Position numbers and translations under genes: made by a program. From assembly GCA_028874215.1 (NCBI GenBank), contig JAPPLF010000061.1, positions 62,001 through 126,000 of the forward strand: a stretch of 64,000 bases of DNA. The letters are read 5' to 3'. The DNA comes from Acidobacteriota bacterium (GTDB taxonomy: Bacteria > Acidobacteriota > UBA6911 > RPQK01 > JAJDTT01). The notes beneath the pieces were generated by a model. The model was not told the DNA's origin, searched no databases, and saw only the letters and a list, made by a program, of their open reading frames with translations. This document shows positions 25,812-34,572 of this stretch, in pieces. The number at the start of each line of letters is the position of its first letter. Position 1 is the first letter of the stretch.

Positions 25812-25977
25812 CTAGGAGTCTGCGCCGTAGAAATGATCGTAGCGAGAAAGTGGAGAATCGAGGACAGATTTTCACGATTTTGAGGTGCATAGTTGTTCTA
25901 TTCGCCGAGAAATCGGGGAAATATGGACCGATTCGCCGCTTTCGCAGTAGATTGATTTCTGCGGCGCAGGCTCCTAG
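25812..25977. mobile_element. MITE-like element with inverted repeats and flanking CTAG
   Basis: GGAGTCTGCGCCGTAGAAAT at 25815-25834 is repeated inverted at 25955-25974 with two differences (18 of 20 identical). Weaker similarity continues inward for about 20 bp. The ends are bordered by CTAG at 25812-25815 and 25974-25977, which fits a TA or CTAG target duplication. The interior is AT-richer than its surroundings and has no transposase ORF. This is the signature of a miniature inverted-repeat element mobilised by a transposase elsewhere in the genome. Confidence 0.75.
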
Positions 25978-25998
25978 GTCGAAGTTACGGAGTTACCC

Positions 25999-27063
25999 AT
26001 GAGCCATTCCGCAGAAGAGCCAGGAACACCTCGAATCGAAATCGGCGGCCGAGTGCTGGTGTGCCCGGGAGGACACGCACCCAAAGTGGTCCGGCTCGGA
26101 GACGATCATCTCCTGGTTGCCGCCCGCACCGGACTGACCGGAGTCGCCGATAACAGCTCGGTCTCCCTGGTGGAGTCCCGCGATGGAGGCGGGACCTGGA
26201 CCCGACCCCGCACCATCATCGATTCGCGGGACGACGAGCGGGTGCAGATGATGAGCCGTCTTCCCGGCGGGGCCCTCCTGCTGGGTTTCACCCGGCGGTC
26301 CAACGGCGCCTGCAAGGGCATGCTCATGACCTCACCCGACGAAGGCAGGAACTGGGACCATCCCTTCCAGTTGGGGCCGGGACCGTTCGACTACGTCTAT
26401 CCATTCGGGGGCGTGACGGCGCTTCCCGACGGCGAACTCCTGCTCACCGCCTACGGCGGCTACTACCCGGTCTACGAACATGGGGACAAGCCGCGGGAAC
26501 GGAAGGGCGATTTCACTTGCTTCTTCCGCTCCCGCGACGGCGATCGATGGGAGTACGGCGGCCTGATCGCCCGCTTCACCACCCAGCCCCATCTCTTGCG
26601 CCTCTCCTCCGGCGTGCTCCTGGCGTCGCTTCGCAGCGCGGAGCTGGCGGAGGCCATGACCTATGAGGAGTCCCTCAAAACGCCGCTGGCGCGCACTCTG
26701 GTGAGCGAGTCCCGGGACGAAGGCAGAATCTGGTCCCGTCCCCGGCAGGTGACGGACGCCGCCGAGATGCAGGGTTTTCTGCTGGAGTCCTCATGGGGCG
26801 AACTGGTCATGACCTACAGCGTGCGGCACAAGCCCTACGGCGTGGCCATCCGGACCAGCCGCGACCAGGGAAAGAGCTGGGGACCGCCCGCGGCCCTGGC
26901 AGACGACGCTCCGGCGACCGACGTGGGGCTGTCCCAGACCCTGGAAATGGAGCCGGGACAGTTTCTCACCCTCTACCACTGGGAGGATCGGAGCACTCCC
27001 CGTCGGGAGGCCAACCTGTTCGGGATCTTTTGGCGGATGAATCCGCCCTCCGGCTGTTCGTAA
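25999..27063 (+). CDS. Sialidase-fold (BNR/Asp-box) protein
   Basis: 354 aa six-bladed propeller protein of the exo-alpha-sialidase superfamily. Asp-box repeats are SRDGGGTW (residues 60-67), SPDEGRNW, SRDGDRW (one short), SRDEGRIW and SRDQGKSW. No signal peptide is visible, so it may act in the cytoplasm or be exported in another way. A true sialidase is one option. Many Asp-box proteins with this layout are uncharacterised hydrolases. The ATG at 25999 has GGAG upstream, beside the MITE-like element. Confidence 0.83.
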   Translation: MSHSAEEPGTPRIEIGGRVLVCPGGHAPKVVRLGDDHLLVAARTGLTGVADNSSVSLVESRDGGGTWTRPRTIIDSRDDERVQMMSRLPGGALLLGFTRRSNGACKGMLMTSPDEGRNWDHPFQLGPGPFDYVYPFGGVTALPDGELLLTAYGGYYPVYEHGDKPRERKGDFTCFFRSRDGDRWEYGGLIARFTTQPHLLRLSSGVLLASLRSAELAEAMTYEESLKTPLARTLVSESRDEGRIWSRPRQVTDAAEMQGFLLESSWGELVMTYSVRHKPYGVAIRTSRDQGKSWGPPAALADDAPATDVGLSQTLEMEPGQFLTLYHWEDRSTPRREANLFGIFWRMNPPSGCS

Positions 27064-27087
27064 GTACCTGGGGATCCGCCGCAATAT

Positions 27088-28386
27088 TCAGGCGCAGTAC
27101 TCGTTCAGCTTGACGCCCAACCGATCGATCTCTTCCCAGGTGTTGAAGAAGTGGACACAGACGCGGATGTCCCGGGGGTCCTCCAAGGGCGCCACCACGA
27201 TCCCCTCCTTCTCGGCCAGGCGTTCGTAGAAGTCCATCCCCAGAAACCCCTCCGGCAGCTTCAGGCTCACCACACCGCTTCGGCTTCCGTCTTCAAGGGG
27301 AGATATCAGCTGGAAGCGCCTCGAATCGCGGACCCATTCCGAGAATCTCTTGGAAAGATCGGCGGTCCGGGCATGGATCCGATCCCAGCCCACCTTGTCG
27401 AGCCAACGCAGGGTCTCGGCGAATCCTCCGAAGACAGGCAGGGCCCGGGTTCCGAATTCATACCGGCGGCCGTCGGGATGCCATTCGTATTCCCCGTCGT
27501 CCTCAATGACGGCCTGGCTGTGGGCGCCGGTCCACGAGACCGGTGTGGTGGCCAGGATCTCCTTGCGGGTCAGGAGTCCGCCCGTCCCCTTGGGACCCAG
27601 GAGCCACTTGTGGCCGCAGAACGAATAGTAGTCGCAGCCCAGATCGTGGAAGTCCAGCGGGATGTTTCCAGCAGCCTGAGCGCCGTCCAGCAAGAGCCGC
27701 ACGCCACGCTTGTGCAGCTCCCGCGCCAGCTTCCGCGCCGGAAGGACCCGGCCGTTGCGGCGGGAGACATGGCTCATGGCCACCAATCGGGTGCGCGGCG
27801 AGATCTGGCCCAGAACGCTGCCCAGGACGTCCTCTCCCACGTCCATGGGAGCGCGGCGATAGACGACGCCGAAACGGTCGTGGAGGTTGTAGGACGGCTG
27901 CAACAGAGCGGGGTGCTCATGGTTGCTGATGAGGATCTCGTCTCCCGCCTTCCAGTCGATGGACCAGATGACGATGTTGAGCCCCTCGGTCGTATTGTGG
28001 GTCAGCGTCACCTCTTCTTCATCGGCGCCCAGGACGGCGGCGGCCAGGGCGCGGCACTCTTCCTCCACCACGGCGATCCGTGGGTTGATTCGGGGATCTC
28101 CGGGTCCAAGGTTCTGCAGGTCCAGAAGCTCCTTGACCTTTTCGATGACGGGAGTGGGCGAGGGACCTATGCCTCCGGTCAGGAAATAGGCGGATTCCGA
28201 GGTGGTCGGAATTTCATTGCGAACCCGGTTCACCCACGCGGGAATTGTGGCTTGACTGGCGGTAGCGACGGCTTGTTCCATACTTTTTATCCAGGTTGGC
28301 CCCGCCGCTGCGGCCAGCGACGCGGATTTCAAGAAGGTTCTTCTCGGCGGTCTGCGGCTCTTGGACCGGGGCCGGTTCTTTCTCAT
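27088..28386 (-). CDS. PLP-dependent class V aminotransferase, Tat-exported
   Basis: 432 aa fold-type I enzyme of the class V group (cysteine desulfurase / isopenicillin-N epimerase-like). The N-terminus has twin arginines (RRPPRRTFLKSASLAAAAG), a Tat signal, so the folded holoenzyme is probably periplasmic. The PLP lysine is in CGHKWLLGPKG, the Asp binding the ring in LLLDGAQAAG, and the phosphate-binding segment is HNTTEGLN. Which substrate it acts on cannot be told. Exported members of this kind are frequent in Acidobacteria and Planctomycetes. Confidence 0.88.
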   Translation of the reverse strand: MRKNRPRSKSRRPPRRTFLKSASLAAAAGPTWIKSMEQAVATASQATIPAWVNRVRNEIPTTSESAYFLTGGIGPSPTPVIEKVKELLDLQNLGPGDPRINPRIAVVEEECRALAAAVLGADEEEVTLTHNTTEGLNIVIWSIDWKAGDEILISNHEHPALLQPSYNLHDRFGVVYRRAPMDVGEDVLGSVLGQISPRTRLVAMSHVSRRNGRVLPARKLARELHKRGVRLLLDGAQAAGNIPLDFHDLGCDYYSFCGHKWLLGPKGTGGLLTRKEILATTPVSWTGAHSQAVIEDDGEYEWHPDGRRYEFGTRALPVFGGFAETLRWLDKVGWDRIHARTADLSKRFSEWVRDSRRFQLISPLEDGSRSGVVSLKLPEGFLGMDFYERLAEKEGIVVAPLEDPRDIRVCVHFFNTWEEIDRLGVKLNEYCA

Positions 28387-28421
28387 GGGAATTCCGCAAA
28401 AAACCGCGACAGTCTCTCAGC

Positions 28422-29003
28422 TCAGTTGAGGCGCCGCAACAGGTATCCCGGACGGAAGGATCGCCGGGCGCGGATCCGGACCGAAAAACGCTCCCGCGGA
28501 TCTTCGACCCGGTCCAGGCTGAAGACGCCACGACCCAGAATTCGGGACAGCGCCTGGGTCAACTCGGGCCTGAGCTGCTCGAACGTCTCCGGGCTGTTGG
28601 GCGTATGGAGGCGATCATTGGCCAGCAGCAGCATCTCCCGGGTATGGAAGCGGACCCGGCCGCCCAGTATGGGGTCCGCTTCCAGCCGGCTGCAGGCCAG
28701 AAGCGTTTGTCTGAAGACATCCCGGATACACTCCTCGCGGTTCCCGTCCGGATCCTGCTTGCGATAGTAGAGAAGTCCGGGCCGGTCATCGGCCTGGTCC
28801 AGGCTGAAGTTGCCCTCGTGGGCCACCAGCAGTATGCCGGGTCCCCTGTGGACGTGACTGTAGTCATGGACGTCGATGAGCAGGTGTCCATCGACGTCCT
28901 GGTTCTGGATCCAGGAGTGGAAGACGGGAATGAACTCCTGCGTCTCGGCCCTGAGGGGCTCCTCCAGGAAGATCTTGAAACCGAGCTTCTGCCAGCCGCT
29001 CAT
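28422..29003 (-). CDS. Unknown protein, partner of the nitrite/sulfite reductase gene
   Basis: 193 aa, soluble. It starts 8 bp after the reductase stop, so the two are almost surely co-transcribed. Features are HLLIDVHDYSHVHRGPGILLVAHEGNFSLD in the first half and a helical second half (ECIRDVFRQTLLACSRLEADPIL). The His/Asp-rich VHDYSHVH could bind a metal, but this is a guess. I recognise no family. The tight linkage suggests a role in reductase assembly, electron supply or the same assimilation pathway. Confidence 0.75.
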   Translation of the reverse strand: MSGWQKLGFKIFLEEPLRAETQEFIPVFHSWIQNQDVDGHLLIDVHDYSHVHRGPGILLVAHEGNFSLDQADDRPGLLYYRKQDPDGNREECIRDVFRQTLLACSRLEADPILGGRVRFHTREMLLLANDRLHTPNSPETFEQLRPELTQALSRILGRGVFSLDRVEDPRERFSVRIRARRSFRPGYLLRRLN

Positions 29004-29011
29004 ACGCCAGC

Positions 29012-31264
29012 CTAGTGGACTCCCGAAATCTCCCGGGCCATGCGCTCGTAGCAGGCATGCGCCGCCTCGATGAAAAGCTGGCTCTCTTCCACCGACTGAT
29101 GGGCCGTGTCCCGCGTGGGGCTCTGCGGAGGCGATTTGTGACGGCGGAACAGGTAATTGGCGAACTTGCCGCCGGCGTACTTGTCGTAAAACAGTTCGGT
29201 ATCGTAGAAGCGGCGCCGGAATTCCGACACGACCGTGTCGGGAGCACCCGGAACGTCCAGGAACTCGGTCTTGACCAGGGCTCTGGCGGCCTCCACCATG
29301 GCTCGGTAGCTCAAAGCGTCGGCGCCGGCATAATCCGTTTCATCCAGCCTGATCTGGGCTTCGAAGACCAGTTGCTCGGCGGAAGCCAGATTGAACTGGG
29401 TCAGGGTGACCACCTCGCCTGCGCATTCTCCCGTCCCCAGGTCTCCCATCGAGAACTCTCTCGGATCGCCCCAATCGCTGTAGAAGGAGGAGTCGACCTC
29501 ATAGGCCGGAACCAGCAACAGGTCCTGCAGCATGGTCCGAAGGTCCTTCTTGCCGACGCTCCGGACGAATTGCTGAAAGCTCTCGCCGTTGCTCCGATGC
29601 TCCAGGTATCGGCCCGTGATCCGCTCCAGAACCTCCGGAACGTTCCGCGCCGGCGCCGACCCCATGGCCAGTCCGTAAGAGCCGGCGTTCTCGGTCCACT
29701 TCCCCCCCAGCACGACCTGGAAGTGAGGCACCTTGTGGCCCTTGATGGTCCGGCTGGTTCCGTAGAATCCAATGTCCGCAACGTGGTGCTGACCGCAGGA
29801 GTTGAAACAGCCGCTGATCTTGATGCGCAGGTTCTTGATCGAATCGTCAAGTTGGAAGAACTTGGCGCCGAGCGTCCTCCGGAGTTCGGCGGCCAGTCCC
29901 CGCGACGAGGCGATTCCCAACTTGCAGGTGTCGGTACCCGGGCAGGCCGTCACGTCCATGATCGTTCCGGCGCCGTGGGCGCCCAGACCGATCCGGTCCA
30001 ATTCACCGTAGAGCTCCGGCAGGTCCGCTTCGCTGACCCAACGCAGCACCATGTTCTGCTCGACGGTGGTCCGGATGTTTTCACCGGAGAAGCGCCGGGC
30101 GATCTGAGCCAGTTCCCGGGCCTGCCAACTCGACAAATCTCCCAAGGGAAGGGTCAGGGTGGCGACGGCGTAACCCGCCTGCCGCTGACGGTAGACGTTG
30201 GTCCGGAACCAGTCCTCGAATCCCGGAGGCGGCTGATGTCCGTTCAATGCGGCCGCCGGCCGGACCGCGGTTTCCTGGAATTCCGGAACCTCGGGCAAAA
30301 ACGCGGTCCACCGCCCGTCGGGAGGCATGATCTCGCGTTCCTTCAGGACCTCCTTGCGAAACTCGTCGATCCCCAGTTTCGCCACCAGGAACTTGATGCG
30401 GGCCCGGGCCCGGTTCTTCTTCTCTCCCAAGCGGGCGAACACCCTGGAGATGGCCTGCGCCGTGGGCAGCAACTCTTCTTCAGGCAGAAAGGAATCGAAG
30501 AGCTTGGCCTGGTGAGGCACCGCTCCCAGACCTCCGCCGACATACAGCTCGAACCCGCGCCTGATCCGGCCGCCCTCGCGCCGCACCACCGCAATGGCTC
30601 CCATGTCATGCATGCTGGCCAGCCCGCAGGCCTCTTCCCGGCATCCCGAGAATGAGATCTTGAACTTGCGGCCGAAGTCCTGGGCGTCGGGATGCCCCAG
30701 CAGGAAAGCGCTGCACGCCTTGGCGTAGGGACTGACGTCGAAAGCCTCGGTGTGGCAGACACCGGCCAGGGGGCAGGCCGTGACGTTCCGCACCGAATTC
30801 CCGCAGGCCTCCCGGGTCGTGATCCCCACCGATGCCAGTCTCCGCATCAGGTTGGGAGTGTCGTCGATGTGAACGAAATGGAGTTGATAGTCCTGTCTCG
30901 TGGTGACGTGGAGCACTCCATCCGAATACTCCTCCGCCGTATCCGCCAGCACCTCGAGCTGGCGGGGATTGACCCCCCCGTACGGGATCTTGATGCGCAT
31001 CATCCCGGGAGCGTCCCAAAGGGTCTCAGGCCCCTTGATGACGTCACCGGAGGGATAGGGGAGCTGCTGCGACCGGATCCCGTCGTGGCGGAAACCGTTG
31101 TCGTATCGCTGGCCGTAGATGCCGCGCCGCAACCGTGTCTCGGCGAAGATCTTCTCATCCAGCTTTCCCTGACGCCTCAGCTCCATCTGCATCTCGAAGA
31201 TGTCGATTTCGCGGCCCAGATCGTCCGGGATATCCGTGCCCAAATGCTCCTTCCAAGTAGTCAT
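29012..31264 (-). CDS. Siroheme nitrite/sulfite reductase with C-terminal helical extension
   Basis: 750 aa. Ferredoxin-type assimilatory reductase with two pseudo-symmetric halves. The siroheme/[4Fe-4S] ligands are in TACPGTDTCKLG (C-x5-C) and SGCFNSCGQHH (C-x3-C). A matching TACPLAGVC lies in the first half. Nitrite and sulfite reductases share these motifs and cannot be separated here. After about residue 620 there is an extra 130-residue, mostly helical tail (AEQLVFEAQIRLDETDYAGA) that resembles a HEPN-type bundle and is absent from standard enzymes. The ATG at 31264 follows GGAGGAG. Confidence 0.9.
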   Translation of the reverse strand: MTTWKEHLGTDIPDDLGREIDIFEMQMELRRQGKLDEKIFAETRLRRGIYGQRYDNGFRHDGIRSQQLPYPSGDVIKGPETLWDAPGMMRIKIPYGGVNPRQLEVLADTAEEYSDGVLHVTTRQDYQLHFVHIDDTPNLMRRLASVGITTREACGNSVRNVTACPLAGVCHTEAFDVSPYAKACSAFLLGHPDAQDFGRKFKISFSGCREEACGLASMHDMGAIAVVRREGGRIRRGFELYVGGGLGAVPHQAKLFDSFLPEEELLPTAQAISRVFARLGEKKNRARARIKFLVAKLGIDEFRKEVLKEREIMPPDGRWTAFLPEVPEFQETAVRPAAALNGHQPPPGFEDWFRTNVYRQRQAGYAVATLTLPLGDLSSWQARELAQIARRFSGENIRTTVEQNMVLRWVSEADLPELYGELDRIGLGAHGAGTIMDVTACPGTDTCKLGIASSRGLAAELRRTLGAKFFQLDDSIKNLRIKISGCFNSCGQHHVADIGFYGTSRTIKGHKVPHFQVVLGGKWTENAGSYGLAMGSAPARNVPEVLERITGRYLEHRSNGESFQQFVRSVGKKDLRTMLQDLLLVPAYEVDSSFYSDWGDPREFSMGDLGTGECAGEVVTLTQFNLASAEQLVFEAQIRLDETDYAGADALSYRAMVEAARALVKTEFLDVPGAPDTVVSEFRRRFYDTELFYDKYAGGKFANYLFRRHKSPPQSPTRDTAHQSVEESQLFIEAAHACYERMAREISGVH

Positions 31265-31307
31265 GATCCGTCTCCTCCAAGGCTTTTCGGCCTGTGAGAT
31301 GAAACCA

Positions 31308-31335
31308 AGTTTACTCAATTGATCGGATTTATCAA
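31308..31335 (-). promoter_or_regulatory. Predicted promoter of the nitrite/sulfite reductase operon
   Basis: Minus-strand TTGATA (31335-31330) and TAAACT (31313-31308) with a 16-nt spacer lie in an AT-rich patch. The start would be near 31302, giving a leader of about 38 nt with the GGAGGAG ribosome site. The spacer contains ATCAATTGA, a short palindrome that could be an operator half, but no regulator can be named. Confidence 0.45.
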
Positions 31336-31341
31336 AATGGC

Positions 31342-32193
31342 CTAATCAAGTCCCAGCAACGGACCGGCGTCGCGATGGATCATCGCCTCCATCTGGTCCG
31401 GATCCAACCGCGGCAGGGACGTGCCTTCCAACTGATCGTTGATGGACCGCAGCCCGGCCAGGGACTCGTCGACGTTGGTGATGGGGTAGTCGGTCCCGAA
31501 CAGGAGCTTGTTCCAGACACCGTACTCCTGCACCAGCATCAGGCTCTGGTAGAGCTGGAAGGGCCGGTAGTGAATAGCCGAAACGTCGGAGTAGACGTGG
31601 GGATGCTTCCGGATCACCGCCACCGTCTCAGCCTCGTAGGGATGACCCAGGTGCGCCAGAATGATCCGGCACTCCGGATACTTGATGGCGACGGGGTCCA
31701 GGTGCCGGGGCAAAGTGGTGTCCAGAGGAGCCCGGTCGATGAAGGTCGTTCCCGTGTGGAGCAGGACGGGCAGTTGGTGGCGGACCGCATATTGCCACAG
31801 GTGATCCAGCTCCGGGGCCTGGGGATAGAATCCGGCATACATGGGCATCAATTTGATGCCCCTCATCTTCAGATCCTGGTGGCTCTCCTCCAGTTCCTCC
31901 CGCCAGCCCGGTTGGGTCGGATCGAGGGAGAGAAACGGGATCAGGTTTTCGGGGTCCTGGGAGCAGTATTCGACGATGAACTTATCGGGAACCCAAAGGC
32001 CCGAGAGCCTGGCCTTCCCGCCGAAGACGACGGTCTTGACTCGATCCGGAACCGTCCGGCAGTGGGCGCGATAGTCCTCCAGAATGCTTTCCAAAGGGAT
32101 CTCGTAGCCCCTCATTCGGATCGCCTGTTGGCGAAACCGGTCCGAGAAATGGTCCGGATATTTCCAGCCATGAGTGTGCACGTCAAAAATCAC
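31342..32193 (-). CDS. Amidohydrolase 2 family protein
   Basis: 283 aa TIM-barrel metal hydrolase or decarboxylase (ACMSD/amidohydrolase-2 group). Metal motifs are DVHTHGW at residues 4-10, LLHTGT in the middle, LAHLGHP and the late Asp in FGTDYP. The start is GTG at 32193 with AGGAGG 7 nt upstream. Substrate unknown. It may be a cyclic amide or lactone hydrolase, or a decarboxylase. It is oriented toward the reductase operon but is separated from it by the predicted promoter. Confidence 0.87.
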   Translation of the reverse strand: MIFDVHTHGWKYPDHFSDRFRQQAIRMRGYEIPLESILEDYRAHCRTVPDRVKTVVFGGKARLSGLWVPDKFIVEYCSQDPENLIPFLSLDPTQPGWREELEESHQDLKMRGIKLMPMYAGFYPQAPELDHLWQYAVRHQLPVLLHTGTTFIDRAPLDTTLPRHLDPVAIKYPECRIILAHLGHPYEAETVAVIRKHPHVYSDVSAIHYRPFQLYQSLMLVQEYGVWNKLLFGTDYPITNVDESLAGLRSINDQLEGTSLPRLDPDQMEAMIHRDAGPLLGLD

Positions 32194-32270
32194 ATCTCAC
32201 CTCCTGAACATGGGCCAGAGCAGGGTAGCGCGTTCCCGAAGCAACTTCCAGGATCGGATCACCCCCTCTT

Positions 32271-32302
32271 GACTGTGACGGCCTCTGCCACGGACTGCTA
32301 AC
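32271..32302. repeat. R2 element, single arm, copy C
   Basis: GACTGTGACGGCCTCTGCCACGG followed by ACTGCTAA, sharing the core GCCACGGACTG with the other R2 copies. No convincing opposite arm is visible, so it may be a remnant. It lies in the divergent spacer between the amidohydrolase and PmoA-like genes (32194-32356), which otherwise shows nothing recognisable. Confidence 0.5.
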
Positions 32303-32356
32303 ATGTTGCCGAATTCGGCGACACCTTTTTCAGGCGTAGGAGGCACTGCAGTTCCC

Positions 32357-33367
32357 ATGAAATTCCTATCCAATCGGGTCCGTACAGATACGACACTCCG
32401 CCGCTCCGGCATCGTGGCCGCGGCGCTCCTGGTCTTCTGTCTGACCTATCCCGCCTTCGGGGAGTCTCACCATGCGGTCCGGCTGGTCAAGACCGAACCG
32501 GCTCGGGTGGACATCTACGTCGGCAAGGACCTGTTCGCCTCGTACCAATACGGCATCGGCTTTCACAAGCCGATCTTCCATCCCATGCTCAGCCCCAAGG
32601 GCCACCGGCTCCTGCGCGCGTTCCCCATGGAATTCGGGATACCCGACGAGCATTCCGACCATTGGCATCACGAAGGAATCTCGTTCACCTACGGGAACGT
32701 CAATGGTGTGGACTTCTGGTCGAAGCTGTCCGGCGGCCGGGACAAGCCCGGCAGCGGCCGCATCCGCCACACCGGCTTCACCCGGCTGGAAGACGGGGAG
32801 AAGGGAGTCATGGAAACCACGTCGGACTGGATCGCGCCCTCGGGGGAGGTGGTGTTGAAACAGGACTCCCGAATGACCATCGGGGCGGGCTCCGGGTGGC
32901 GGACCCTGGACCTGAGGTTCAAGCTGACGGCCCAGGAGAATGCGGTGACTTTCAACGATACCAAGGAGGGGATGATGGCCATCCGCGTCGCCCCCAACCT
33001 GCGGGAAGACCGGACCGGCCGCTACCTGAACGCGCAAGGTCTGGAGCTGTCGAAGGCCGTCTGGGGCAAGAGGTCTTCATGGGTGGCATTGCGGGGATCG
33101 GTCCAGGGAGAGGACCTGACGCTGGCCATCATGAATCACCCCAAGAGCATCGAATTCCCCACCTTCTGGCACGCCCGGGGCTATGGGCTCTTCTCTGCCA
33201 ACCCCTTCGGGAAAAAGGATTTCCAGAAGGGTTCCCCACCTCTGAACGTCTCCCTGGAACCGGGCGAATCGGCCCTCTTCCTCTACCGGATACTGGTGCA
33301 CTCGGGGCACCTCTCCCAGTCCCGGATGGCGGCTCGATACGAGGAATATCAAGCAACGAAACCGTGA
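32357..33367 (+). CDS. PmoA-like (DUF6807) secreted protein
   Basis: 336 aa with a signal peptide ending near YPAFGES. It matches the 'PmoA family'/DUF6807 pattern common in Planctomycetes, Verrucomicrobia and Acidobacteria: KPIFHPMLSPKGHRLLRAFP, DHWHHEGISFTYGNVNGVDFW (the H-W-H-H is a hallmark) and NHPKSIEFPTFWHARGYGLF. Despite the name it is unrelated in function to methane monooxygenase. It is probably a beta-sandwich sugar-related protein. The ATG at 32357 is preferred over an upstream codon at 32303 because it directly begins the signal peptide. Confidence 0.82.
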   Translation: MKFLSNRVRTDTTLRRSGIVAAALLVFCLTYPAFGESHHAVRLVKTEPARVDIYVGKDLFASYQYGIGFHKPIFHPMLSPKGHRLLRAFPMEFGIPDEHSDHWHHEGISFTYGNVNGVDFWSKLSGGRDKPGSGRIRHTGFTRLEDGEKGVMETTSDWIAPSGEVVLKQDSRMTIGAGSGWRTLDLRFKLTAQENAVTFNDTKEGMMAIRVAPNLREDRTGRYLNAQGLELSKAVWGKRSSWVALRGSVQGEDLTLAIMNHPKSIEFPTFWHARGYGLFSANPFGKKDFQKGSPPLNVSLEPGESALFLYRILVHSGHLSQSRMAARYEEYQATKP

Positions 33368-33412
33368 CGGGCGGGCGCCCCCGCACACGGCAGCTCAGGC
33401 GGCCGGGTCTTC

Positions 33413-33441
33413 TTGTCCTGCTCCAGAGGGGCCGTTATAAT
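33413..33441 (+). promoter_or_regulatory. Predicted promoter of the branched-chain 2-oxoacid dehydrogenase operon
   Basis: TTGTCC (33413-33418), a 17-nt spacer and a perfect TATAAT (33436-33441). The -10 ends 9 nt before the ATG at 33451, so the mRNA would begin about 3 nt before the start codon. No ribosome site exists in that gap. This suggests a leaderless transcript. If the second ATG (33463) is used instead, the leader would be about 15 nt. Confidence 0.55.
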
Positions 33442-33450
33442 TCCTGACGC

Positions 33451-34551
33451 ATGCCCGGGACCATGTTCTCTATCCTTTCTCCCGACGGCGAAGTCAATTC
33501 GGAGGCCGACATTCCGGCCCTCGGATTAGATCAGCAGCTCCATCTCTATCGGTTGATGTGCTTGAATCGGATGGTCGACGACCAGATGATCCGGCTTCAG
33601 CGGCAGGGACGGCTGGCCTTCTACGTCGGGGCACGAGGCGAGGAGGCGGCCATCATCGGGAGCGCGTTCGCCCTGGAGCAGCGGGACTGGGCGGTCCCCT
33701 GCTACCGGGAGATGGGCGCCGCTCTGGTCAAGGGCTTTCCCCTGATCGATCTATTCTCCCAGTTTTTCGGAACTTCCCGGGACTTGACCAAGGGCCGGCA
33801 GATGCCGAACCACTACGCCAGCTATGACTTGAGGGTAACGTCGATTTCGAGCCCTGTGGGGAGCCAGATCCCCCATGCCATCGGTCTGGCCATGGGCGCC
33901 CGTCTGGCGGGCAGGGACGACGTGGCGCTGGTCTACTTCGGCGATGGCGCCACCTCCCAAGGGGACTTTCATGTCGCCACCAACTTCGCGGGAGTCTTCA
34001 AGACTCCGACCGTCCTTTTCTGCCGGAACAACCAGTGGGCGATTTCGGTTCCCGTAGAATCCCAGACCGCCTCCCGCAATATGGCCGTCAAGGCGGTCGC
34101 ATACGGTATCGAAGGGGTCCGGGTCGACGGAAACGATGTCTTCGCCGTCTACGACGTCACCTCGAAAGCGGTGGCGAAGGCAAGAAGGGGCGATGGTCCG
34201 ACGCTCATCGAAGCGGTGACCTACCGCCGGGGAGGCCACTCCACCTCCGACGATCCCAATGCCTATCGGGACATCGCCGAGGTCGAGCCCTGGGTCGAAC
34301 GCGATCCGATACTGCGGTTCCGGCTGTACTTGACCCGCCAGGGACATTGGGACGACGACAAGGAGCAGGCGCAGGAGGAGGAGATCCGCGCGCATATTCG
34401 CAGCACGCTGGAGGAGGCCTACAGTTCCGGACCCCCTTCCCTGGACACCATCTTCGACGACGTCTACGACGAGATGCCCTGGCATCTCCGGGAGCAAATG
34501 GAGTCGGTCTGCCTGCCTGAGGAGTTTCAGCCCGTCGAGCAGGGAACCTGA
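33451..34551 (+). CDS. bkdA1: Branched-chain 2-oxoacid dehydrogenase E1, alpha subunit
   Basis: 366 aa ThDP-dependent E1-alpha of the 2-oxoisovalerate dehydrogenase complex, decarboxylating 2-oxo acids from Val, Leu and Ile. The ThDP motif runs from YFGDGATSQGDFHVATNF to CRNNQW. The long N-terminus (to about residue 60) and PCYREMGAALVKGFP are typical of BCKDH rather than pyruvate dehydrogenase E1-alpha. The phospho-loop region is RRGGHSTSDDPNAYR. It heads the operon E1a-E1b-E2 with gaps of 21 and 10 bp. Confidence 0.93.
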   Translation: MPGTMFSILSPDGEVNSEADIPALGLDQQLHLYRLMCLNRMVDDQMIRLQRQGRLAFYVGARGEEAAIIGSAFALEQRDWAVPCYREMGAALVKGFPLIDLFSQFFGTSRDLTKGRQMPNHYASYDLRVTSISSPVGSQIPHAIGLAMGARLAGRDDVALVYFGDGATSQGDFHVATNFAGVFKTPTVLFCRNNQWAISVPVESQTASRNMAVKAVAYGIEGVRVDGNDVFAVYDVTSKAVAKARRGDGPTLIEAVTYRRGGHSTSDDPNAYRDIAEVEPWVERDPILRFRLYLTRQGHWDDDKEQAQEEEIRAHIRSTLEEAYSSGPPSLDTIFDDVYDEMPWHLREQMESVCLPEEFQPVEQGT

Positions 34552-34572
34552 CCCACTTCCGCGAAAAACCAG

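Noticed and set aside
27088-28386. Cysteine desulfurase (SufS/IscS) as a specific name for the class V aminotransferase
   Set aside because: The Tat signal and lack of suf/isc neighbours make a periplasmic enzyme more likely. A conserved catalytic cysteine loop was not seen.
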